From positions 124,001-188,000 of the forward strand of contig NZ_BPQO01000003.1 of NCBI RefSeq assembly GCF_022179285.1: a DNA stretch of 64,000 nucleotides, read 5' to 3'. This document shows positions 56,999 to 64,000 of this stretch, piece by piece (the stretch's first letter is position 1; every line of letters begins with the position of its first letter). Both the position numbers and the translations under genes were made by a program. A model generated the notes under the pieces. That model was not told the DNA's origin, did no database searches, and was given only the letters and a program-made list of their open reading frames with translations. Origin of the DNA: Methylobacterium hispanicum (GTDB lineage Bacteria; Pseudomonadota; Alphaproteobacteria; Rhizobiales; Beijerinckiaceae).

Positions 56999-58180
56999 AT
57001 GTCGATTACAAGCTGCAAAGCCGGGCTGCGCACATCCGTCGCGGCTCTCTGTGCCCTGGGCGGATTGAGTGTCGCCCCAGCCTCCGCCGGCGGCTTCTCG
57101 CTCCCGCCCGCCGACACGGACATCCTGTTCACGGAAGGCAAGTACAGCATCCGTCTCGGCGGGGCCGGCATCTTCGCCAACCAGGGCTTCTCGACCATCC
57201 GGGGGCAGGCGGTCGGATACAGCAACTACGCGGATCCGATCCCCGCGCCGAGCTTCGCCGTCAAGGTCAAGTTCGCGCCCGAACTCTCCTGCGCCTTCCA
57301 CTACTCGTACCCCTACGGGATCGGCGCAAGCTACAACCTCGCCGCGCAGAACGGTCAGGCGCTCTCGTTCGCGGAACTCGGCGGGCTGCCGAACGCCACG
57401 CGCAACATCCGGCTGACGTCCCAGGAATACGGCGGGACCTGCGCCGCCAGCACCAGCATCGGGCCCGGACGGGCCTACCTGCTCGGCGGCGGCTTCCTGC
57501 AGAGTGTGCGCTACCGGGAGAGCACCCGTCTCGGCACGCTGGACATCGCGCAGGACGGGCAGCCGGGCTACCGCGTCGGCCTGGCCTACGCGATCCCCGA
57601 ATACGCCATGCAGATGCAGGTGTTGTACCGCTCGGCGGTCGATCACACGGCCAAGGGCAGCTTCACCCTCGGCCCCCTGGCCTCGGCGATCGGGCTCACC
57701 GGCGGACCGCTCTCCGCCAGGGGCGTGGGCACGCTGCCGCAATCGGTGGTCGTGTCGGCGCAGACCGGCATCGCGCCGCAATGGCTCGTCTACGGATCGT
57801 TCGCCTGGGTCAACTGGAGCGTGCTGCCGAAGTTCGACTTCACCATCGATCAGATCGGGCCGGACAGCAAGGCGCTCGGCCTGCGCGACGGCTTCACCAC
57901 ACAGGTCGGCGTCGGCCACGGCTTCACCGACCGCCTGTCCGGCACCGTGAACCTGAACTTCGACACCAAGACCGGCAGCGCCTCCTTCATCCTGCCGGCC
58001 AGCGTCGGCGTCGGCCTGGGGCTCGAGTACAAGACCGACTACGGCAAGATCAGCGGCGGCGTCCTGGTCGCGCGGGTCTCGGGCGGCGCGCAGCGCTTCG
58101 CCGCCGGCGCCACGGTCGATGGCACCGCGGGCCCCGGGTACGCCGTCGTGACCGCCCTCTCCTACCTGCTCGACTTCTGA
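56999..58180 (+). CDS. FadL-like outer-membrane transport protein
   Basis: A 393-residue outer-membrane protein of the FadL/TodX (OMPP1) family, which lets hydrophobic compounds pass the outer membrane. Signal peptide SVAALCALGGLSVAPASAGG, then TDILFTEGKYSIRLGGAGIF, SIGPGRAYLLGGGFLQ, LGTLDIAQDGQPGYRVGLAY, GSFAWVNWSVLPKFDF and terminal beta strand YAVVTALSYLLDF with C-terminal Phe. The ATG at 56999 has GAGGGG upstream. It heads the plus-strand set ending in the autotransporter esterase. Natural substrates of relatives are alkanes, aromatics and fatty acids; the one here is unknown. Confidence 0.85.
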   Translation: MSITSCKAGLRTSVAALCALGGLSVAPASAGGFSLPPADTDILFTEGKYSIRLGGAGIFANQGFSTIRGQAVGYSNYADPIPAPSFAVKVKFAPELSCAFHYSYPYGIGASYNLAAQNGQALSFAELGGLPNATRNIRLTSQEYGGTCAASTSIGPGRAYLLGGGFLQSVRYRESTRLGTLDIAQDGQPGYRVGLAYAIPEYAMQMQVLYRSAVDHTAKGSFTLGPLASAIGLTGGPLSARGVGTLPQSVVVSAQTGIAPQWLVYGSFAWVNWSVLPKFDFTIDQIGPDSKALGLRDGFTTQVGVGHGFTDRLSGTVNLNFDTKTGSASFILPASVGVGLGLEYKTDYGKISGGVLVARVSGGAQRFAAGATVDGTAGPGYAVVTALSYLLDF

Positions 58181-58315
58181 ACCTGCCTCGCGAAGCGCTT
58201 GGACGGTGACCGTGCTTCCTCCTGCGGCGACGGCGCAGCGAGCGTTTCGTGACGGACGAGAGGGCGTCCCCCGGGCCGCCCTCTCGTCTCCACCCGCTGC
58301 CATGTTGAGGCTTCG

Positions 58316-59488
58316 ATGATCCCACCCTTCATCACCTTCGGCGATCGGGTCGCGCGCACCGTGATGCGCACGCTCGGGGGACTGCCGATGGGGATCCAGC
58401 GCCGGCTGGCGGGCGGTCCCATCCGGATCGACGGACAGACGCTGCATCCGACGGCCCAGCTCGGGATACGGCTGATCAACCTCGTCGGCGGCGAAACCTT
58501 CGAGACCAAGCCCCTCGCGCACGGGCGCAGGGAGATCTCGGTCGAGGCCTGGGTGTTCGGCGACCGGCGGCCGGTCGGCTCGGAGATGGACCTGACGGTG
58601 CCGGGCCCGCACGGGCCGGTGCCCGCCCGGCTCTACAAGCCCGAGGCGCCGGCCGGGAACCTGCCCCTCCTCGTGTACTACCACGGTGGCGGGTGGGTGC
58701 TGGGCGGGCTGGATGCCTGCGACTCGCTCGTCCGCTTCCTCGTCGCCGAAGCCGGAATCTGCGTCCTGTCGGTCGATTACCGGCTGGCGCCCGAGCACCG
58801 GTTCCCCAAGGGTCTCGACGATTCGGTGGCGGCCTTCGACCACGCGGTCGCCCACGCCGCCGCCTGGGGCTGCGATCCGAACCTCGTCGGCGTGGCCGGG
58901 GAGAGCGCCGGCGGCAACCTGGCGGCGGTGGTCAGCCAAGTGACGGCGGAGCGGGCCCGGCGCGACGGGACGATGCCGGTTCCGGCCTATCAGGTCCTGC
59001 TGATGCCGGTCACCGACCTGTCCCGCGAGAGCCGGTCCTACGAACTGTTCCGCGACGGCTTCTTCCTCACCGCGTCCCAGATGCGGTGGTACAAGAACCT
59101 CTACCTGTCCGACCCGTCGGAGGCGCTGGATCCGCGCGTCTCGCCACTCCTCGCCCCGGATCTGCACGGCCTGCCGCCGGCCTATGTCGGCGTCGCCGCC
59201 TTCGACCCGCTGCGCGACGAGGGCGAGGACTACGCCCGGCGGCTGGAACAGGCCGGCGTGCCGGTGACGCTGCGCCGCTTCCCCGGCGCGACGCACGCGC
59301 TGATCAACGCACACGCGGTCGGAGCGCCGGCGCGCGCGATGAGCCTGGAGGTCTGCGGCGCCCTCGGCGTGCTGATCGCGACGGCCCGGGCCCGCAACAC
59401 GGCCGCCCCCGGGAACGCTCTCCCCAAGGCCCCTCCCCCCAAGGCCCCTCCCCCCGAGAACGCGCCCCCCGAGGGCGCCGCCCGATGA
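58316..59488 (+). CDS. HSL-family alpha/beta hydrolase (esterase)
   Basis: Carboxylesterase of the hormone-sensitive lipase group, 390 residues. HGGGWVLGGLDACDSL (oxyanion loop HGGGW), nucleophile Ser in GVAGESAGGNLAAV, Asp in VAAFDPLRDEGEDYA and His in FPGATHALIN are all in place. The last 35 residues are a low-complexity Pro/Ala tail (KAPPPKAPPPENAPP). Its stop overlaps the next start (ATGA at 59485), so it is coupled to the permease-monooxygenase gene. It could open an ester or lactone made by that oxygenase, as esterase and Baeyer-Villiger gene pairs do elsewhere; inference. Confidence 0.9.
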   Translation: MIPPFITFGDRVARTVMRTLGGLPMGIQRRLAGGPIRIDGQTLHPTAQLGIRLINLVGGETFETKPLAHGRREISVEAWVFGDRRPVGSEMDLTVPGPHGPVPARLYKPEAPAGNLPLLVYYHGGGWVLGGLDACDSLVRFLVAEAGICVLSVDYRLAPEHRFPKGLDDSVAAFDHAVAHAAAWGCDPNLVGVAGESAGGNLAAVVSQVTAERARRDGTMPVPAYQVLLMPVTDLSRESRSYELFRDGFFLTASQMRWYKNLYLSDPSEALDPRVSPLLAPDLHGLPPAYVGVAAFDPLRDEGEDYARRLEQAGVPVTLRRFPGATHALINAHAVGAPARAMSLEVCGALGVLIATARARNTAAPGNALPKAPPPKAPPPENAPPEGAAR

Positions 59489-62382
59489 GCCGACCGATCC
59501 GGAACTCCGATACCTACCCGACCGCGCAGGGGCGGACGGGGTTCATCGGTCCGGGTCGCGTCGTCGTGCTGGTGGTCGCCGCCGCCGCGCCGCTGGCCGC
59601 CCTGGTCGGCAACACGCCGCTCGCCCTGTCGCGGGAGGCGGCGCTGTCGATGCCGGCCGCCTTCGCCCTGGTCGGCCTGACCCTGTTCTGCTTCGCCGTC
59701 GGCTACGTCGCCCTCAGCGGCGAGATCGTCAGCAAGGGCGCCTTCTACACCCAGGTGGGCCAGGGCCTGGGCCGGGCGGCCGGGGTCGTGGCGGCCTACG
59801 CGGCGGTCATCGCCTACGCGGCCTACGCGGTCGGGACGGGGGCCGGGTTCGGCTACTTCGCGGCGCTGGTCCTGCACGAGGCCGGTCTCGACGTCTCCTG
59901 GCTCGCCTGCGCGGCGGCGGGCATCGGCCTCATCGGCCTGCTCGGATACCGCTCGCTCGATCTCTCGGCGAGGCTCCTGACCTGGCTTCTGGCGGCGGAG
60001 TTCGCCGTCCTCGTGGTCTTCGAGGCGCTGGTGATCGCGCGCAGGGGCGCGGACGCCTTCCCGCCGGAGGTCTGGAGCCTCGCGCACGTCGCCGATCCGG
60101 GCATCGGCGCGGTCATCCCCTTCGCCATCGTCTGCTTCGTCGGCTTCGAGGCGGTGGCCCTCTACGGCGAGGAGACCCGCGATCCCCGGCGCGCCATCCC
60201 GCGGGCGACCTACGCCGCGCTCGCCCTCGTCGGCGTGTTCTACCTCGCCTCCATCTGGATCATCATCGGCGCGGCCGGCACCGCGGCGGTCCGCGGGCTC
60301 GCGCAGCGCGAGTCCGGCACCTTCCTGTTCACCCTGGCCACTGCCTACGGCGGCGAGGGGCTGGCCGCGGCGTTCGGCCTCCTGCTGGTGATGAGCATCC
60401 TGGCGAGCTTCCTGGCGGTCCACAACGCCGCGAGCCGCTACGTCTTCGCGCTGGCCGGCGACCACCTGCTCCCGACGGAGCTCGCGCGGCTCCACCCCGA
60501 CCACCGCGCCCCCCACGTCGCGAGCCTCGCGATGACGGGCCTCGAAGCCCTCCTGGTGATCGGGCTCGGCCTCGGGGGCATCGACCCCTATCTCGGCATC
60601 GCCTCGTCGATGATCGGGCTGGGCACGATCGGCATCATCGCCATGCAGATCGCCTGCGCGCTGGCGGTCGTCGGGTTCTTCCGCGGGGCGCGCCCCGCCC
60701 GGCTCCTCGCCACCAAGGTGATGCCCGGCCTCGCCGCGGCGGGGCTGACGGCCTTCCTCGTGCTGGTGATCCTCAGCTACGGAACGCTGACCGGCACCGA
60801 CAACCCGGTCGTCAACAACCTGCCCTGGCTGTTCCTGCCGCTCGCGGCCGGCGCGATCGGCTATGCCGGCTGGCTGCGGCGGAACCGGCCCGAGGCCTAC
60901 GCGCGGATCGCCGCGACCGCCTACCGCCCCGTCACCGCGCGCAAGGCCGCGCCGGTCGCCGCCTATCGCGGCCGCTACTGCATCGTCGGCGCCGGGCCGA
61001 GCGGGCTGATCATGGCGCGCGCGCTCCTGCGGGAGGGGATCCCGTTCGACTGCTTCGAGCGGCACGGCGACGTGGGCGGCCTCTGGGACCCCGACAACAG
61101 CGGCACCCCGCTCTACGAGAGCGCCCACTTCATCTCGTCGAAATGGACCTCGTACTTCTACGGCTTCCCGATGCCGGAGCACTACCCGGACTACCCGTCC
61201 GGGCGGCAGATCCTCGACTACATCCGCGGCTTCGCGCGCGCCTACGGGCTCTACGGGCACGTGACCCTCGACACCGCGGTGACCTCGGCCGAGCCGACCG
61301 GGGACGGCTGGCGGGTCACCCTCTCGACCGGCGAGGTGCGCCGCTACGCCGGCGTCGTCGCCTGCCCCGGCACGACGTGGCATCCGAACCTGCCGGAGAT
61401 CCCCGGCCGCGACGGCTTCCGCGGGGAGGTCCTCCATTCGGTGGCGTATGCCCGGCCGCACGCCTTCGCGGGCAAGCGCGTGCTCGTCGTCGGCGCGGGC
61501 AATTCGGGGGTCGACATCGCCTGCGACGCCGCGCGGTTCGCCCGCAGCGCCTTCCTCAGCGTGCGGCGCGGCTACCGCTTCATCCCCAAGCACCTCTTCG
61601 GCGTACCGACCGACGTGCTGATGAGCGGGCAGGTTCCCCCGCCGCGGGGCATCGCCGTATCGGGCGATGTCGGGGCCCTGCTCGACACGCTGAACGGCGA
61701 CCTGACCCGGCTCGGCCTGCCGGAGCCGGACCACGACGCGCTCTCCAGCCACCCGATCATGAACACGCAGGTCCTGCACCATCTGAGCCACGGCACCCTG
61801 GTCGCGAAGCCCGATCTCGTGGCGCTGCGGGAGGACCGCGCCGTGTTCCGCGACGGCTCGGAGGAGGCGGTCGACGTGGTGGTGCTCGCCACCGGCTACG
61901 TCCACGCCCTGCCCTTCCTCGATCCGGCCCTGTTCACCTGGACGGGCGGTCGGCCGCTCCTCTACCTCAACGCGATCCACCGCGAGCGGCGCGGGCTCTA
62001 CGTGCTCGGCTTCGCGGAGTTCGCCGACGCTGCCTATCGCCGCTTCGACGAGATGGCCCAGCTGATCGTCGCCGACATCCACGCGACCGAGACCGGCCGG
62101 GACCGCGACTGGCTCGACGCGCGGCTCCGGGAGGACGATCCGGACCTGCGCGGCGGCCGGCGCTACGTCGACTCGCCCCGCCACGCCACCTACGTCCACA
62201 CCGAGACCTTCCGGACCGAGATGGCGCGCCTGCGCCGACGGCTCGGCTGGCCGGACCTCGACGACGCGTCGTTCGAGCATCTCCGCGCCGGCACCGTGCA
62301 GGCGCCCGCGCCGCGTCCGGATCCGGCAGGGGGTTCGGCCGCGGATGCCGGTCGCGCGCGCGCCGCCGACGCGGCGGAATGA
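59485..62382 (+). CDS. APC permease fused to a flavin-containing monooxygenase
   Basis: One 965-residue frame with two complete modules. Residues about 25-475: an APC-superfamily transporter with twelve hydrophobic helices, from VVVLVVAAAAPLAALVGNTP to LPWLFLPLAAGAIGYAGWL, with the GFEAVALYGEETRDPRRAIP loop typical of amino acid permeases. Residues about 495-925: a flavin monooxygenase with FAD loop YCIVGAGPSGLIMARALL, fingerprint FRGEVLHSVAY (FxGxxxHxxxY), NADPH loop VLVVGAGNSGVDIACDA and LATGYVHALPFLD. An even helix number would place the oxygenase in the cytoplasm. No stop, start or ribosome binding site separates them. Translationally coupled to the esterase gene. Confidence 0.9.
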   Translation: MSRPIRNSDTYPTAQGRTGFIGPGRVVVLVVAAAAPLAALVGNTPLALSREAALSMPAAFALVGLTLFCFAVGYVALSGEIVSKGAFYTQVGQGLGRAAGVVAAYAAVIAYAAYAVGTGAGFGYFAALVLHEAGLDVSWLACAAAGIGLIGLLGYRSLDLSARLLTWLLAAEFAVLVVFEALVIARRGADAFPPEVWSLAHVADPGIGAVIPFAIVCFVGFEAVALYGEETRDPRRAIPRATYAALALVGVFYLASIWIIIGAAGTAAVRGLAQRESGTFLFTLATAYGGEGLAAAFGLLLVMSILASFLAVHNAASRYVFALAGDHLLPTELARLHPDHRAPHVASLAMTGLEALLVIGLGLGGIDPYLGIASSMIGLGTIGIIAMQIACALAVVGFFRGARPARLLATKVMPGLAAAGLTAFLVLVILSYGTLTGTDNPVVNNLPWLFLPLAAGAIGYAGWLRRNRPEAYARIAATAYRPVTARKAAPVAAYRGRYCIVGAGPSGLIMARALLREGIPFDCFERHGDVGGLWDPDNSGTPLYESAHFISSKWTSYFYGFPMPEHYPDYPSGRQILDYIRGFARAYGLYGHVTLDTAVTSAEPTGDGWRVTLSTGEVRRYAGVVACPGTTWHPNLPEIPGRDGFRGEVLHSVAYARPHAFAGKRVLVVGAGNSGVDIACDAARFARSAFLSVRRGYRFIPKHLFGVPTDVLMSGQVPPPRGIAVSGDVGALLDTLNGDLTRLGLPEPDHDALSSHPIMNTQVLHHLSHGTLVAKPDLVALREDRAVFRDGSEEAVDVVVLATGYVHALPFLDPALFTWTGGRPLLYLNAIHRERRGLYVLGFAEFADAAYRRFDEMAQLIVADIHATETGRDRDWLDARLREDDPDLRGGRRYVDSPRHATYVHTETFRTEMARLRRRLGWPDLDDASFEHLRAGTVQAPAPRPDPAGGSAADAGRARAADAAE

Positions 62383-62622
62383 GAGGTGCCCGCAACGGCG
62401 GGCTCGCGCGGCGCCGCGCCCGGGGACCGTCGAGGCCGAGACCGCGTTCGGTCACGCTCCCAACCCCCGGCAGGGGCGACCGAGATCAGACGAGCGCCGC
62501 AACTTGCGCGGTATTTGTGAAGGATTGGCAATCTAAAATCGAAATAGATCAAGCTTGACGGGAATGCTCCGCGCTATTATTCCGTGACGATAGTAATAAA
62601 CGACAATGCTGGGGGAAAATCG
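62383..62622. other. upstream region of the autotransporter gene
   Basis: 240 bp; the last 110 bases are AT-rich (62510-62600) and probably carry the promoter, with GGGGGA before the ATG at 62623. No gene or clear terminator is supported. Confidence 0.4.
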
Positions 62623-64000
62623 ATGGCACGCGTTGCCAAATCATCGCTGCGCGGGGCGCGGATCGCGACCTGCGCCGGGGGCATGGTGCTGGCCATCTCC
62701 CACGGCGCGGTCGCGCAGGGCGTGTCCCGGCTGGTCGTCTTCGGCGACAGCTACGCCGATACCGGAAATCAGGTCCGCCTGTCGGGCATGCCCCTGCCGC
62801 CGATCTACGTGAACGGCCGTTTCTCCAACGGGGCGAACTTCGTCGATGGCTTGCAGGCATCGTACGGGCTGCCGGACACGGCGGTCGTCAACTACGCGGT
62901 CGGCGGCGCCAAGACCGACGCCACCAACGTCGTGCCGGGATTGCCGGGCCTGACCCAGCAGGTCTCCGCCTTCCGGAGCACGGGCGGCCGCTTCGGCCCG
63001 GGCGATCTCGCGGTGATCAACATCGGCGGCAACGACCTGATCTACCCGTCCGCCGGGGGCATCACCGCCGCGCAGGCGGTGCCGCTGGGGCAGGCCGTGG
63101 CCGCCAACGCGGTGGGCAACGTCGCCCCGCTCGTCGCCGCCGGCGCGCGGACGATCGTGTTCAATGCCTTCAGCAGCCTCTCCCCCCTGCCGGTGGTCGC
63201 CGCCTCCGGCAACGCCGCGGCGGGCGACGTGCTCGCGCGAAGCTACTTCAACGGCCTCCAGGAGGGACTCGCCCCCTTCGCCCAGGCCGGCACGCGGATC
63301 TTCCTGCTCGACAACGGCCTCATCGGGCAGCTCGTGCAGGCCAATCCCGGTCGCTACGGCTTCGCGAACGTCACGGTGCCCTGCACGGCGGTCGCGGCGT
63401 GCATCGGCGGCTCCCGGGCCGTGCAGAACACCTTCCTGTCCTACGACGGCGTCCACCTCACCGAGGCCGGCTACCTGAACCTCGCCCGCTACATGGTCAA
63501 CGTGCTGGCGGCGCCGAACGGGATCGCGGCGCAGGCCGAGATCGGGCAGATCAGCACGACGAGCTTCGGCGCCACGCTGCTGCAGCGCCTCGACGCGATG
63601 CGTCTCTTCCCGCAGGTCCCGGGCGCGGCCGAGGCCGCGGCCGGCATGCCCGTTCCCGGGGCGGCGCCGAGCCCGGTGATCGTCTGGGGTCAGGCGACCT
63701 ACGCGGGCGGCACCGTCGGCACGCGCGGCTACGCCACCGGCTTCGACTACGACAGCCCCGGCGGCATGGTCGGCATCGAGGCGACGCCCGCGCGCGGCGC
63801 CCGGTTCGGCCTGGCGTTCAACTACCTGAACCCGGATGCCCGGCTCCGCGACGGCGGCGGCAGCATCCGGGCGGACGCCTTCCAGTTCGCCACCTACGGC
63901 TCCTATACGGGCACCAACCTGTTCGGCGACGCCGCCGTGGTCTACGGCCGTCACGACTACGCGATCGAGCGGCCCGGCGTCATCGATCAGCTCAGCGCGC
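62623..64000 (+). CDS. GDSL esterase autotransporter, 3' end missing
   Basis: Surface or outer-membrane esterase of the GDSL family, with 459 residues seen before the window ends. Signal peptide SSLRGARIATCAGGMVLAIS (cut near VAQ), catalytic Ser in LVVFGDSYADTGNQV, oxyanion residues in INIGGNDLIYP and the Asp/His pair in YDGVHLTEAGYLNLARYM. From about residue 345 (PSPVIVWGQATYAGGTVGTR) the beta-barrel autotransporter domain begins (GYATGFDYDSPGGMVGIEA), like EstA/ApeE. The ATG at 62623 has GGGGGA upstream. It probably hydrolyses esters outside the cell, in keeping with the FadL-esterase-oxygenase genes before it. Confidence 0.9.
   Translation, partial: MARVAKSSLRGARIATCAGGMVLAISHGAVAQGVSRLVVFGDSYADTGNQVRLSGMPLPPIYVNGRFSNGANFVDGLQASYGLPDTAVVNYAVGGAKTDATNVVPGLPGLTQQVSAFRSTGGRFGPGDLAVINIGGNDLIYPSAGGITAAQAVPLGQAVAANAVGNVAPLVAAGARTIVFNAFSSLSPLPVVAASGNAAAGDVLARSYFNGLQEGLAPFAQAGTRIFLLDNGLIGQLVQANPGRYGFANVTVPCTAVAACIGGSRAVQNTFLSYDGVHLTEAGYLNLARYMVNVLAAPNGIAAQAEIGQISTTSFGATLLQRLDAMRLFPQVPGAAEAAAGMPVPGAAPSPVIVWGQATYAGGTVGTRGYATGFDYDSPGGMVGIEATPARGARFGLAFNYLNPDARLRDGGGSIRADAFQFATYGSYTGTNLFGDAAVVYGRHDYAIERPGVIDQLSA

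Noticed and set aside
58693..59484. Permease-monooxygenase protein starting inside the esterase gene
   Set aside because: The frame is open there but overlaps the well-supported esterase; the ATGA junction at 59485 is the natural start.

Overview
The window looks like chromosome of a GC-rich alphaproteobacterium, most likely a Methylobacterium or close relative. I base this on gene order and protein style (rpsA-sppA-ihfB-lapA-trpF-trpB), an OxlT-type oxalate/formate exchanger, a MucR-type regulator and a LexA box of the alphaproteobacterial direct-repeat kind. No database search was possible, so the genus is an inference.

Layout. (1) 1-5800: core genes: ribosomal protein S1 (5' end outside the window), SppA protease, IHF beta, a LapA-domain membrane protein, TrpF and TrpB. 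(2) 5828-5978: a well-formed promoter and an elongator tRNA-Met(CAU). (3) About 5.98-30.1 kb: an accessory region full of small unknown genes, many of them damaged. It holds a LysR/racemase pair, two paralogous small secreted proteins, several 34-45 residue membrane proteins, a PAS protein, a MucR-like regulator, a phosphatase/NAD(P)HX dehydratase/SDR group, an SOS operon (LexA box, 73-aa protein, umuD, umuC) with frameshifts in umuD and umuC, a FemAB-like acyltransferase, OxlT, a broken excisionase-like gene and a YncE-like beta-propeller. Near 29.15 kb a sequence resembling the 3' end of the tRNA-Met is followed by a strong terminator. Together these suggest a decayed island inserted at the tRNA. 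(4) 30.2-35.9 kb: FecI sigma factor, FecR anti-sigma, TonB-dependent receptor with an STN domain, and an alpha/beta hydrolase. (5) 36.4-49.5 kb: a flavin monooxygenase; a ridA-DUF1028-lysR-aroQ-ghrA operon; a divergent M20 (ArgE-like) hydrolase; a GST; a four-gene polyamine-type ABC importer preceded by three 33-bp repeats that look like sigma-54 promoters; and an FMN-dependent 2-hydroxyacid dehydrogenase. (6) 50.4-55.1 kb: a tightly overlapping operon of FGGY kinase, class II aldolase, class III aminotransferase and a second aldolase-like protein without visible metal ligands. (7) 55.2-64 kb: an AraC-type regulator divergent from a FadL-like porin, an HSL-type esterase, a 965-residue protein joining a 12-helix APC permease to a flavin monooxygenase, and a GDSL autotransporter esterase cut by the window end.

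How the parts fit. Regions 5-7 read as catabolic modules, each with a transporter, enzymes and a local regulator. The most unusual is region 7: outer-membrane entry (FadL), inner-membrane entry physically fused to an oxygenase, and an esterase that could open the ester such oxygenases often make. Frameshifts and nonsense codons cluster in region 3; none were seen in 30.2-64 kb, where every recognised gene is intact.
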